Below, piece by piece: positions 40,300-48,623 of a stretch of DNA of 48,623 nt; within the stretch, counting starts at the first letter, position 1; every line of letters begins with the position of its first letter. The notes beneath the pieces were generated by a model. The model worked only from the letters and a program-made list of their open reading frames with translations, had not been told where the DNA came from and ran no database searches. A program made the position numbers and the translations under genes. The stretch lies in assembly GCA_027066265.1 (NCBI GenBank), contig JAMOOB010000127.1, positions 1-48,623 of the forward strand. Direction: 5' to 3'. Origin of the DNA: Desulfurococcales archaeon. GTDB taxonomy: Archaea; Thermoproteota; Thermoprotei_A; Sulfolobales; Ignisphaeraceae.

Positions 40300-43026
40300 G
40301 TGAAGGTAGATGAGAATATCTTTCGCGTTAAGCTTTTCGAAGATCTAGGCTACGTAAGGAAGAGATGTAGATCGTGTAACGCGTTCTTCTGGACTCTAAA
40401 GGATGTCGATACTTGTGGAGATTCTCCATGCGAAGAGTATACGTTCTTCGATATCAAGACGAAGAGGCTTAGCTATCGAGAAGTTCGAGAGCGATTCCTG
40501 AGGTTCTTTGAAAGGCATGGACACGCGATCGTAGAGCCTAGACCTGTGGTTGCTCGATGGCGTGAAGATCTGTACCTAACGATAGCGAGCATAGTAGTGT
40601 TTCAGCCTCACGTTACATCGGGTCTAGTTCCTCCTCCAGCAAATCCGTTAGTGATTGCTCAGCCATGTATAAGGCTCGAGGATATCGATAACGTGGGTCT
40701 TACATTCGGTAGACACCTAACGAACTTCATCATGGGCGGGCACCACGCTTTCAACTATCCAAATAAATTCGTTTACTGGACGAACGAGACCGTTGAGTAT
40801 GCGTACAAGTTCTTCGTTGAAGAGATAGGGGTACCACCCGAAGAACTTAGGTTCAAGGAATCGTGGTGGGAAGGAGGTGGTAATGCTGGTCCATGTTTCG
40901 AGGTATCCGTGGGAGGACTAGAAGTTGCTACGCTAGTATTCATGATGTTTAGGAGCGTTGATGGTAGGTACGAAGAGATGGATCTGAAGATCGTTGATAC
41001 TGGGTACGGTATCGAGAGAATTGCTTGGTTATCTCAACGTACTCCTACGGCGTTCCACGCTGTGTACGGAGAACTAGTGCCAAAGTTCTTCAAGATCATG
41101 AACGTCGTTCCTCCTAGCGATGATGTGCTATACGAAGCGGTACGGATTGCGTCGAGAAGCCGTAGCATCGATGTAGAGATAGTTGCTGAGGAAGTAGCTC
41201 GTAGGCTTGGAATCGATGCGAGGGAAGTTCGTGAGCAGCTTACGAAAGCTATAGACGTCTTTGCGCTACTCGACTTCAGCAAAACGATTGCGTTGATGTT
41301 GAGCGATGGTATCGTTCCTTCGAATAGCGGTGAGGGATACCTAGCTAGGTTAGTCATCAGAAGAGCGTTGAGGAAGCTGAGCCGTTTAGGTGTAGATGTT
41401 CCGCTTCTAGAGCTCGTGAAAATGCAGGTAGATTATTGGAGCGATCTCTATCCGCGGATGACGAGAATGTGGAACTACATAGAGGAAGTTCTTAGGATTG
41501 AAGAGGATAAGTACCGCGAGGTCCTGAAACGAATCACTACGATAGCTCCGAAATTCGTTAAGAAGAAGCCTTCGTTAGAAGAGTTGATAACGTTGTACGA
41601 TTCTCAAGGTGTACCGCCAGACCTCTTGAAAGAGTACTTAGAGAAGAGGTTTGGTGTATCGATAGAGGTTCCATCGAATTTCTACTCGATCGTGGCCTCT
41701 AGACATAGTAAGCCTCAACAAGTTAGAGAATTCGAGAAAGAGAAGCTTCCTAAAGACATCGCTTCGTGGGCATCGAGGTTCCCAGCAACGCGAAGACTCT
41801 TCCACGAGGATCCATACCTAAGAACGTTCCGTGCCAGCATTCTAGGCGTACTCGATAGGTATGTAGTGCTTGATCAAACCGCGTTCTATCCGGAAGGAGG
41901 TGGTCAGCTTGGTGATCGAGGAACTCTACGCATTGGTTCGGAGACCTATCGTGTTGTAGATACGCAGAAGGTTGGCGATGTAATTGTGCATATCCTCGAA
42001 AGACCTGTCAAGGTAGAGGAAGGGACCGAGGTCGTTGGAGAAATCGATTGGAGTTGTAGGTATCGTAAAATGAAACACCATACAGCTACACACATTCTGC
42101 TAGGGGCATTGAGAAGAGTTCTAGGTGAGCATGTATGGCAAGCCGGTGCTGAGAAAACAGAAACGAAGGCACGTCTCGATGTAACGCACTTCAGATTGCC
42201 TACGAAGGAGGAAATCGCTAAGATAGAGGCTTTGGTTAACAACGTGATAGAGCAGGCACTACCCGTAAAAGTGCATCTACTTCCAAGGAATCGTGCTGAA
42301 GAACTCTATGGATTCGTGCTATACCAAGGGGGTGTACCCATGACACCAGTAATCCGTGTTGTTGAGATACCTGGATGGGATTACGAAGCGTGTTTCGGAA
42401 CCCATGTAAGGAATACGAGCGAGGTAGGAGCTGTGAAGATAATCAACGTTGAGAAGATAGCGGACGGCATCGTGAGGTTCGAGTTTACAGCGTCTACAGC
42501 TCTCAAGGAGTATACCGATAGCATTGAACAGAAGCTGGTTAACGTAGCTCAAAAACTAGGGGCATCAGCAACGGAAGTAGATAGAAGAGTTGATGTTGTG
42601 CTTAGAGAGCTAGAGGATCTTAGAAAGCTTGTTAAGACCTATCGCAGCATAGCGATGACGAAGTTGATCGAAGATCTCTTGTCTAAGAGCACATTGCTGG
42701 GACCGGTAAGACTCGTTATCTACAGACATGAGCTTCCAGACCAGGAACTACTGCGAAGTCTATTAATGAAGCTCATCGAGATCGAACCACGTGCTCTAAT
42801 CGTTGCGTACATGCCTAGGAGCGAGAACGAAACGTTCATAGAGCTATCGCTAGGGAAAGAAGCAGTAAAGTTCGTAGATGCGAGAACTATAGTCAACGAA
42901 ATGAAGAAGTATGTCGAGGTCAGAGCAGGGGGCAAACCCGATCATGTCTCCGGAATCGTCAAGATAGGCCCTAACGATGTACAAAGAATTGTAGAGGAAG
43001 TAGTGACGAAGTTGATCAAGCGATAA
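40300..43026 (+). CDS. alaS: Alanyl-tRNA synthetase, archaeal type
   Basis: The product is 908 residues, a class II synthetase. The N-terminus holds an archaeal-type cysteine cluster (CRSC, then CGDSPC). Motif 2-like FHMxx equivalents and GGNAGPCFEV lie in the catalytic half. The editing domain has HHTATH near residue 595 and CFGTHV, which clear mischarged Ser or Gly. The C-Ala end is complete. GGGTGATC precedes the GTG. tRNA-Arg follows after 33 nt. Confidence 0.96.
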   Translation: MKVDENIFRVKLFEDLGYVRKRCRSCNAFFWTLKDVDTCGDSPCEEYTFFDIKTKRLSYREVRERFLRFFERHGHAIVEPRPVVARWREDLYLTIASIVVFQPHVTSGLVPPPANPLVIAQPCIRLEDIDNVGLTFGRHLTNFIMGGHHAFNYPNKFVYWTNETVEYAYKFFVEEIGVPPEELRFKESWWEGGGNAGPCFEVSVGGLEVATLVFMMFRSVDGRYEEMDLKIVDTGYGIERIAWLSQRTPTAFHAVYGELVPKFFKIMNVVPPSDDVLYEAVRIASRSRSIDVEIVAEEVARRLGIDAREVREQLTKAIDVFALLDFSKTIALMLSDGIVPSNSGEGYLARLVIRRALRKLSRLGVDVPLLELVKMQVDYWSDLYPRMTRMWNYIEEVLRIEEDKYREVLKRITTIAPKFVKKKPSLEELITLYDSQGVPPDLLKEYLEKRFGVSIEVPSNFYSIVASRHSKPQQVREFEKEKLPKDIASWASRFPATRRLFHEDPYLRTFRASILGVLDRYVVLDQTAFYPEGGGQLGDRGTLRIGSETYRVVDTQKVGDVIVHILERPVKVEEGTEVVGEIDWSCRYRKMKHHTATHILLGALRRVLGEHVWQAGAEKTETKARLDVTHFRLPTKEEIAKIEALVNNVIEQALPVKVHLLPRNRAEELYGFVLYQGGVPMTPVIRVVEIPGWDYEACFGTHVRNTSEVGAVKIINVEKIADGIVRFEFTASTALKEYTDSIEQKLVNVAQKLGASATEVDRRVDVVLRELEDLRKLVKTYRSIAMTKLIEDLLSKSTLLGPVRLVIYRHELPDQELLRSLLMKLIEIEPRALIVAYMPRSENETFIELSLGKEAVKFVDARTIVNEMKKYVEVRAGGKPDHVSGIVKIGPNDVQRIVEEVVTKLIKR

Positions 43027-43059
43027 TAACCCCCTACAACAATGATGAGGAATGGTGCT

Positions 43060-43137
<78 letters not shown>

Positions 43138-43239
43138 CACAATTCTTCTCAACGAGGTCTAATGACCTTCAACGCTCGTAATCATAAAAGTTTTCTACGT
43201 AGGATACCCAAAGGCTATCTGGGATTCGATATCTCGTCG

Positions 43240-43300
43240 AAGGTAGATGATGACCCGAGGATTATGCTGAGTCATGATGATTCCAGCCGAGTCTGATAGT
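43240..43300 (+). ncRNA. C/D box guide sRNA
   Basis: Boxes are perfect and in order: C ATGATGA (43247-43253), D' CTGA (43267-43270), C' ATGATGA (43274-43280) and D CTGA (43293-43296). Guides are 13 nt (43254-43266) and 12 nt (43281-43292) with a 3-nt D'-C' spacer. It lies between tRNA-Arg and the stop of the convergent radical SAM gene. A TATA-like CATAAAAG at about 43183-43190 or processing from the tRNA transcript could produce it. The complement of the first guide, CATAATCCTCGGG, looks like the loop and 3' stem of a CAT-anticodon tRNA; this target is speculative. Confidence 0.88.
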
Positions 43301-43306
43301 CAACGC

Positions 43307-44353
43307 TTATAGTAAGAACGATGATTTGTGCTTGACGTAGGTTCCACGTATCGGTACTCTGTGTCCACATCGTGGACAGCGATAGGTATCGCCAACCTTG
43401 TCTAGGTTGAAGTACGTAACGCGGTAAGCGTAGCGTGAGATCAAGGTCTTTCCACATCGTGGGCATTTAGTGTCCTCTGTTCCTGGTATGTGGACGTTGC
43501 CTACGTATACATACTCTATTCCTTCTCTACGAGCTTTCTCAGCTATAGAGAAGAGCTTGTCTATCGGTGTTGGTGGTTCGAACCATCTATTTGCTGGGTA
43601 GTACCTATTCACATGGAGCGGTACTTCGGGACCTAAGTACTGCAAATGTTTATCTATTATCCACTCTACGCATTCGTCGAAATCGTTTGCATTCGTAACT
43701 ACTAGGAACACCATCTCTACGTGTCCACCAAGATCGAGGATCTTCTTAGCGTTCCTAAACACCTTCTCGTGATCTACGCCTCGAAGTACTTTCATCTGTG
43801 GACATCCTTTGATATCGATGCTCCACCCATCGACGCCGCATTCCACAACCAGTATCTCGAGTGCTTTCTCTGTGAAGTAGCCATTCGTTACAACTGAGCC
43901 GTAGAGTCCATGCTTTCTACCTAGGGTAAAGACGTCGACTAGGTAATCGAATTGCGTTGCTGGTTCGTTAAAGCTTGCGCAGAGACCTTCATCGCCGAAG
44001 ACTTTAGCCATCTCTACGAGTTCTTCTGGAGGAGTATAGGGATCTTCATCTCGAGGTTTTCGGAAGCTTATGTGGTAATTCTGACACCATGGACAGTAGA
44101 AATTGCATCCCCAGTTCGAGAACGTTAGAGCTGTGCTATTGGGCCAGTAATGGAACAGTGGTTTGATCTCTATGGGACGACTCTCGTACGCACTAAGCTT
44201 TCCGTAACCTACGTGAAAGAGCGTGCCATCGATGTTAAGGTAGTTACCGCACGCACCACGAGCTCCAGGAGGGAGTATGCATCTACGTTCACAGACTAAG
44301 CACTGTACAACTCCTCCATCTAATCGTTGGAAAAGTCGTGCTTTTCTAAGCAC
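43307..44353 (-). CDS. AmmeMemoRadiSam-type radical SAM enzyme
   Basis: The product is 348 residues. The radical SAM CX3CX2C is C83, C87 and C90 (GCNFYCPWC). An N-terminal CLVCERRC and two C-terminal CPRCG pairs suggest additional metal sites. The family is found with the AMMECR1 and Memo proteins in an uncharacterised trio; neither partner is in this window. It resembles pyruvate-formate-lyase activases. The C/D box RNA ends 10 nt from its stop. Confidence 0.88.
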   Translation of the reverse strand: MLRKARLFQRLDGGVVQCLVCERRCILPPGARGACGNYLNIDGTLFHVGYGKLSAYESRPIEIKPLFHYWPNSTALTFSNWGCNFYCPWCQNYHISFRKPRDEDPYTPPEELVEMAKVFGDEGLCASFNEPATQFDYLVDVFTLGRKHGLYGSVVTNGYFTEKALEILVVECGVDGWSIDIKGCPQMKVLRGVDHEKVFRNAKKILDLGGHVEMVFLVVTNANDFDECVEWIIDKHLQYLGPEVPLHVNRYYPANRWFEPPTPIDKLFSIAEKARREGIEYVYVGNVHIPGTEDTKCPRCGKTLISRYAYRVTYFNLDKVGDTYRCPRCGHRVPIRGTYVKHKSSFLL

Positions 44354-44432
44354 TTCGATGCCCAGCTAGAACCTCTCTGCTTAACGCTTAGAGCTTTTGA
44401 GCGGGGTTCGCAAGAACTTTGACGGTGGTTGT

Positions 44433-44873
44433 ATGGAGCTGGATGAGAATGCGAAGAAGATAATAGATTCTATGGCTAAAGAAATTGCAGAACGAAGCGT
44501 GAAAGCGTTGAGATGCTGTCGTGAGCGTTACGAAGTTGGAATGGATGTGGATCCAGTGTTGCTGAATAGAGTAATCGCTAACTGTAGGGTAGTCTTCCTA
44601 GCAATGTATTCTCCCGTATGTCCGTACTGCGAACTGTTCTATCCCATATTCGTAGAGGTAGGTAGGAAGTACAGCTCCTACGCAGCATTCGTTCGAATGA
44701 ATGCATACAAACATCCAGAGATAGCTATGAGTCTCGGTGTAGAAACCCTACCCTCGACTGCCGTGATAATAGATGGTGTTCCACGCGAACTCCTCGTAGG
44801 ATACATCGATGGACCTACGTTCGAGAGCATAGTGGTAGAAACGCTCAGGAAAGCTGGGTGCATCGAGCAGTAG
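44433..44873 (+). CDS. Thioredoxin-like protein with CPYC active site
   Basis: The product is about 146 residues. After a helical N-terminal extension of about 45 residues, a thioredoxin domain has the site SPVCPYCELF and the cis-proline segment ETLPSTAVI. CPYC is the glutaredoxin-type dipeptide, which suggests a disulfide-reducing or isomerising role in the cytoplasm. ATG at 44433 follows GGTGG; a TTG at 44397 is in frame. It is divergent from the radical SAM gene. Confidence 0.88.
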   Translation: MELDENAKKIIDSMAKEIAERSVKALRCCRERYEVGMDVDPVLLNRVIANCRVVFLAMYSPVCPYCELFYPIFVEVGRKYSSYAAFVRMNAYKHPEIAMSLGVETLPSTAVIIDGVPRELLVGYIDGPTFESIVVETLRKAGCIEQ

Positions 44874-44889
44874 CTCTAAACCGAAAAGC

Positions 44890-44896
44890 TTTTAAG
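44890..44896 (+). promoter_or_regulatory. TATA box of leaderless small membrane gene
   Basis: GCTTTTAAG is centred about 27 nt before the ATG at 44920 and no ribosome-binding site is present, so the mRNA probably begins at the start codon. Confidence 0.6.
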
Positions 44897-44919
44897 TAGC
44901 CGATGCTCGCTAGCGCGGT

Positions 44920-45141
44920 ATGGTGGAGGAGGTCAAATCCATGAGGAGAGAGATCAAGAGCATTGCAGGTGGATCAGCAGCACTAATAGGAGTAGCTTAT
45001 GTATCGAATGTATTCGAAGATGTGTTCAACGAGCCGAGCCTAGGAATGATTTCGCGAACCGCAACAGCGCTAGCAATAGCACTTCCATCCCTAGCATTAA
45101 TGCTGGTACTCGTTAGAAAGAGCTGGGCAACACCCAAATAA
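44920..45141 (+). CDS. Small hypothetical membrane protein
   Basis: The product is 73 residues: a charged N-terminus of about 12 residues, a short hydrophobic segment (GGSAALIGVAYVS), and a clear membrane helix near the C-terminus (TATALAIALPSLALMLVLV). I recognise no family. A leaderless promoter supports the start. Its 3' end overlaps the convergent transporter gene by 29 nt. Confidence 0.6.
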   Translation: MVEEVKSMRREIKSIAGGSAALIGVAYVSNVFEDVFNEPSLGMISRTATALAIALPSLALMLVLVRKSWATPK

Positions 45142-46405
45142 CTTCGTAGAGTATCCACCCCAAACCAACGCTAACAGTATTGAAGGGAGCACTCAGCTTT
45201 AGGAAGTCCACGAAGGTAATCTTATACCCTTCTTCCTCAAGTTTTCTAACTGCAACAACGTTTGCCGAAGCACCTATGAATGTAAGGTTTCCACCGAGAG
45301 TAGTTCCTAAGAGGACTGCCCAAGCAATTGTTATGGGCTCCACATGTAGTTCCTGAGCTATCGCCTTGATCACGGGCAACATAGTCGTTATATACGGAAC
45401 GTTGTCTATGAACGCCGATACCAGCACTGAGAACCATACCAAGAGGCTCGTAAGCATGAATAGATCCCTATGGACTAGGCTCAGCATAGCATTCGCAGTC
45501 TGCTGAGCTAATCCATGCTTTGCAAAAGCTCCCGAAAGAACGAAGACTCCTATGAGAAAAGCAATGGTCTTCCAATCGAAGCCATTAACGAATGCTTTCT
45601 TAATACTCTCGAAATCTCTGTGAAGAAGCCTTGCTATGGAGATGAAGCTCAGAGCAACAATAGCGCTGAACGTTAGCGATATCCCTAGGTAGTGTCGAAG
45701 GCTTAGCAAAGTTATTTTTATCGATAACGCGATCGAGCTTTCAGCTATGTATGCACGGTCAACGTTAACGTTGCTAGTTTTACTTGCATTTAGTCGGATT
45801 CTTGGGGTAAGCATTGAGAGCACCATGCATGACGCGATCATGGAAGCTAAGGTGAGGAAGAACATCGATGGTTTGCCGCGGTACCATATGAAATCTCCGA
45901 AGGCTAGGTTGAGGTACCCAGCGGTTATGATTGCTGGTGGATCGCCTATCATCGTTGCTGACCCAGCGAGGTTTGAGGCAAGAGCTACTCCTATAACTAT
46001 GGGTACAGGATTTACGCCCACGGTCTTGCAGATGGTAAGAGCTATTGGCGTGAACAGAATGACTACGGATACGTTCTCCAGCGCTATACTCACGATGCCA
46101 GCGCATAAACTTAGTACGAATGCTAGGGTTCTAGTATTGGAGATGCGTTTCTTAATCAATGATGCTACTAGATCTACGAATCCGGATTGCTTTAGATGTT
46201 CAGTAAGTATCGACATTCCTAGTATGAGACCCAATACATCCCAGTCAACGAATCGTAGTGCTTCGTAAGGCGTTACGCACCGAGTTACGATGAGTAATGC
46301 TAGGATTGCTAAGCTTACCCAATGTCTCTCTACCCTACCCCATGCCACTAACGCTACTAAGGTAATCAACGATGTGAGTACTAGTATTCCGTACAACGAA
46401 GACAC
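45113..46405 (-). CDS. Ion transporter superfamily permease (ArsB/NhaD-like)
   Basis: The product is about 430 residues with 11-12 membrane helices. Two inverted halves each carry the family signature: SNLAGSATMIGDPPAI in the first and GTTLGGNLTFIGASANV in the second. These are the substrate loops of the ArsB/NhaD/citrate-type permeases. The ion carried cannot be told from sequence. GTG at 46405 is preferred over TTG at 46441, because a TATA-like TATTTAT falls about 26 nt upstream of it and would lie inside the longer reading. Confidence 0.85.
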   Translation of the reverse strand: MSSLYGILVLTSLITLVALVAWGRVERHWVSLAILALLIVTRCVTPYEALRFVDWDVLGLILGMSILTEHLKQSGFVDLVASLIKKRISNTRTLAFVLSLCAGIVSIALENVSVVILFTPIALTICKTVGVNPVPIVIGVALASNLAGSATMIGDPPAIITAGYLNLAFGDFIWYRGKPSMFFLTLASMIASCMVLSMLTPRIRLNASKTSNVNVDRAYIAESSIALSIKITLLSLRHYLGISLTFSAIVALSFISIARLLHRDFESIKKAFVNGFDWKTIAFLIGVFVLSGAFAKHGLAQQTANAMLSLVHRDLFMLTSLLVWFSVLVSAFIDNVPYITTMLPVIKAIAQELHVEPITIAWAVLLGTTLGGNLTFIGASANVVAVRKLEEEGYKITFVDFLKLSAPFNTVSVGLGWILYEVIWVLPSSF

Positions 46406-46425
46406 CTTTGCACTCGATCGAGGAC

Positions 46426-46450
46426 GATAAATACTCTGCAAACCTATAGG
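46426..46450. promoter_or_regulatory. Divergent promoter region of transporter and transglutaminase genes
   Basis: GATAAATACT (46426-46435; TATTTAT on the minus strand) suits the transporter GTG at 46405. ACCTATAGG (46442-46450) is about 20 nt before the ATG at 46466 on plus. The spacing of the second is slightly short for a standard TATA box. Confidence 0.4.
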
Positions 46451-46465
46451 TCGTAGGTACCGAAC

Positions 46466-47785
46466 ATGAAGTACCTATCGAGCTTAGTACTACTAATGAT
46501 AGTGTTAACGCTATTGATTCCTCATCTAAGCATTGTTGAGGGAGAAGACCATTGCACACGATTGGTGTTCATAAATGCTATCTTCGTTAAGAACTCTACC
46601 TACAACGGTACACTATGTCTAGAGACACCACAGAACCTGACTCTAGGAAGCATATCACAACGAGTCTACACCATTGATACGCATGGTGTATGGTTTGATG
46701 AACAGCAAAAATGCTTTGCCTTCAACGTATCTCCTGGAAGCGTTGTTGAAGCATACATAGTGCTTGTGGTAGAAGTTTGTGGAGTAGATCAAGCATTGAC
46801 GCAGCGACTCGTAGCATCATCTCTTCGGAATCCCGCATCGATTAAAGGCCCTAAGGAAGTACCGCCGGATGTAATGAAGAAATTATCGAAGTACGTAGGT
46901 ACCGTTCCCACGAATGTATCCCGAATACTTCTACGTGATTTCAGGGAGTGGTTAGCAAGGGAGGGATACGACTTAGACGAACTTCCACTACTTGGACGTG
47001 TTGTTAAAGCTGCCCAGTTCATCTATTTATCTGGATACATTCGTTACAGTCCTTCACCGTATCCAAAGACTCTCGAGGAGGTTCTCGAGAATAGGAGTGG
47101 TGACTGCGATGATATGTCTAGGCTTTTGCTAGCTCTGTTATGGAGCATGAAAGTGCCTGCGATTATGGTGCACGGCTATGTAGTAATCAACGGTTTAAAC
47201 ATATCGATACCCATAGAGAACACGACTTATAGGTTCTATGGATGTGGTCCTCACGCATTCGTTCTTAGCTATGTGTATCCATATGGATGGATTTCGCTTG
47301 ATCTGTTGGCGTATTCATGGATAGTGTATCCTTTCGTTGTTGAGAGCACGACTAGTAGCATTACTGTCAACAAAACTATTGTTGAGGAATTCAGGAACCT
47401 TAGTAAGACTATAGATGCTCTGCAGATCTTCGTAATAAAGAGGTATGAAAAGAATACAGATGTCAATGAATTGGTGCGTAGGGTTACGAGTGAATTAGAG
47501 CAATGGGGTCTAGGAATTCGTGCTACGCATTCGTGTGTTACGAGAACCCTTAGCAAGAGTGCATCGCGGTCCGTGAGCACGACAGGGTTGAGCCTAACAT
47601 CTACCGCAATTCTTCGTAGCATATCTACGTCACTCAGTTGCATTCATCGTAGTACTAGATCGGGAACGAACACGATCTTCAGAAGCTCGAGCAGCATCGA
47701 TTTGAGAACAGGTTTGCTTCTAATAGTAGCGTCAGCGTCGATGATCTGCATGGCGTGGATGTTGATACGTAGGCGTGTTCGTTGA
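46466..47785 (+). CDS. Secreted or membrane-anchored transglutaminase-like protein
   Basis: The product is 439 residues. It starts with a signal peptide (residues 1-26, hydrophobic SSLVLLMIVLTLLIPHL) and ends with a membrane helix (LLLIVASASMICMAWMLI) plus a basic RRR tail, so most of it faces outside. The papain-like core shows Cys in RSGDCDDMSRLL, His in GCGPHAFVLS and Asp in WISLDLLAYS. A Ser/Thr-rich linker of about 60 residues precedes the anchor and may be glycosylated. It may be a protease or cross-linking enzyme of the cell surface. The VWA gene follows after 81 nt. Confidence 0.82.
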   Translation: MKYLSSLVLLMIVLTLLIPHLSIVEGEDHCTRLVFINAIFVKNSTYNGTLCLETPQNLTLGSISQRVYTIDTHGVWFDEQQKCFAFNVSPGSVVEAYIVLVVEVCGVDQALTQRLVASSLRNPASIKGPKEVPPDVMKKLSKYVGTVPTNVSRILLRDFREWLAREGYDLDELPLLGRVVKAAQFIYLSGYIRYSPSPYPKTLEEVLENRSGDCDDMSRLLLALLWSMKVPAIMVHGYVVINGLNISIPIENTTYRFYGCGPHAFVLSYVYPYGWISLDLLAYSWIVYPFVVESTTSSITVNKTIVEEFRNLSKTIDALQIFVIKRYEKNTDVNELVRRVTSELEQWGLGIRATHSCVTRTLSKSASRSVSTTGLSLTSTAILRSISTSLSCIHRSTRSGTNTIFRSSSSIDLRTGLLLIVASASMICMAWMLIRRRVR

Positions 47786-47866
47786 AGATGCTTAAGATCA
47801 TAGTATCTCAAGATAAATCATCTCTTTAAGCGTTGGCGCGAGGAAGTGTAGAGGGTTAGGTCTCGC

Positions 47867-48623
47867 ATGTCGATAGATGTTTCATTGAAGTTGGCTAGGC
47901 TTCAAATAGTTGAAGGTAAGGAGGAGGTAATACCGTTCGCTCTACGGATACGTGGTATTCGATCTAGTGGACTGCCAGCAGCGTACTTCATAGCCATCGA
48001 CACGAGTTTCTCTATGGACGGTGCCAAGATATACAGAGCGAAGGAGGCTACGCTCAGAATGCTTGAGTACCTTAAGCCCTGCGATCTAGTTACGGTGTAT
48101 GGGTTCAATGCCAACGTTAGGAAGGTTGTAGAAATGGTGCCCGCCTCGGAAAGAGATAGGATTGCGGATGCAGTTCTGGACCTTAAGCTTGGTGGTGGAA
48201 CAAACATATATGGCGTACTACGATCGATGTACGAAGATGCTGTAAGGTTGTTGATGAAGTCGAGAAGCAAAGTCTCGGACATTAGGATAGTGTTGCTAAC
48301 GGATGGTGTACCAACGGTAGGTCCCAAGGATCCGGAAGCAATAATTTCGATAGCTAGAAAACTTGGCGAACTTGTTTCTGCAAGTCTCGTTGTTGGTGTC
48401 GGCGAAAGTTACAACGAGCACTTACTCGTGGAGATAGCTAAGAGTACGAATGGAGAGTTCGAGCATGTTTCACGAGTGGACGCATTGCTAAAACTATTTG
48501 AGAAGTTCGTGGTTTCGTACAAGGATCTTAGTGCGAAGAATGTAAGAGTGTATTTCAGAATGGTTCCAGGAGTAGATGTTGTTGTGTATGGTAAGGAATC
48601 GTATCTATCGAAGGAAGGATTAG
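47867..48623 (+). CDS. von Willebrand factor A domain protein (partial)
   Basis: The gene runs off the right edge; I translated 252 codons. The MIDAS metal site is complete: DTSFS (DxSxS), the threonine in LGGGTNIYG, and the aspartate in LLTDGVP. The VWA domain occupies about residues 30-215, and a beta-sandwich-like region starts after it. No signal peptide is present, so it is probably cytoplasmic. Such proteins bind partners through the metal, often with MoxR-type ATPases. ATG at 47867 follows GAGGG; TATA-like CTTTAAG lies at 47824-47830. Confidence 0.88.
   Translation, partial: MSIDVSLKLARLQIVEGKEEVIPFALRIRGIRSSGLPAAYFIAIDTSFSMDGAKIYRAKEATLRMLEYLKPCDLVTVYGFNANVRKVVEMVPASERDRIADAVLDLKLGGGTNIYGVLRSMYEDAVRLLMKSRSKVSDIRIVLLTDGVPTVGPKDPEAIISIARKLGELVSASLVVGVGESYNEHLLVEIAKSTNGEFEHVSRVDALLKLFEKFVVSYKDLSAKNVRVYFRMVPGVDVVVYGKESYLSKEGL

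Noticed and set aside
47902..48327. Minus-strand ORF of 141 codons
   Set aside because: It lies entirely antisense to the VWA gene, whose MIDAS motifs are clear; the minus-strand reading shows no recognisable features.

Overview
The window is a chromosomal segment of a hyperthermophilic or thermophilic archaeon of the Thermoproteota (Crenarchaeota). The evidence is the gene set: tightly packed archaeal/eukaryotic-type ribosomal proteins (L39e, L31e, S19e, LX/L18a, P0, P1), aIF6, prefoldin alpha, Spt5, RNase P Rpp21, CDC48, TmcA, Taw1 and an archaeal alanyl-tRNA synthetase. Two C/D box guide RNAs, an intron-bearing tRNA, frequent GTG and TTG starts and leaderless TATA-type promoters point the same way. 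I cannot place it below phylum; Desulfurococcales-like groups are plausible. Both ends of the window cut a gene.

Left part (1-12 kb): on the minus strand, a degenerate Ncs6/CTU1-like protein and three poorly known proteins. Then, on plus, an aminotransferase, nicotinate phosphoribosyltransferase and a ribbon-helix-helix/coiled-coil/winged-helix protein, followed by a C/D box sRNA. CysRS and two cysteine-rich or unknown genes read leftwards. A two-gene unit with a tandem Sm-like protein and a TAN1-type THUMP protein follows, then small membrane and zinc-ribbon proteins.

Middle-left (11.6-22 kb): a plus-strand run of M24 peptidase, DegT aminotransferase, DHH phosphoesterase and DUF429; then an AAA+ ATPase, a cyclic-2,3-diphosphoglycerate-synthetase-like GTPase, a radical SAM enzyme of the tetraether lipid synthase family, a ThiL-like protein, tRNA-Thr and 6-phospho-3-hexuloisomerase.

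Core (22-29.3 kb): one long minus-strand operon for translation, secretion and RNA processing, reading rnp4, yhbY-like, rps19e, PDCD5, rpl39e, rpl31e, tif6, rplX, pfdA, ftsY, secE, spt5, rpl11, rpl1, rpl10. A palindromic TATA box separates its head from a tRNA-Glu gene with an unusual intron.

Right part (29.5-48.6 kb): CDC48, TmcA, a minus-strand repair-type operon (DHH nuclease, NucS, thioesterase, phosphoesterase), Taw1, a beta-lactamase-fold nuclease-like protein, the displaced rpl12-alaS pair, tRNA-Arg, a second C/D box sRNA, an AmmeMemoRadiSam-type radical SAM protein, a thioredoxin, an ion transporter, and a transglutaminase plus von Willebrand A pair running off the edge.

The most striking structural signal is a 114-nt, 113/114 identical inverted repeat formed by the 3' ends of rpl10 and rpl12, 18 kb apart. 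Recombination between the copies would invert the core without breaking either gene. No CRISPR array, insertion sequence or provirus was seen, and no gene-free stretch exceeds 300 bases.
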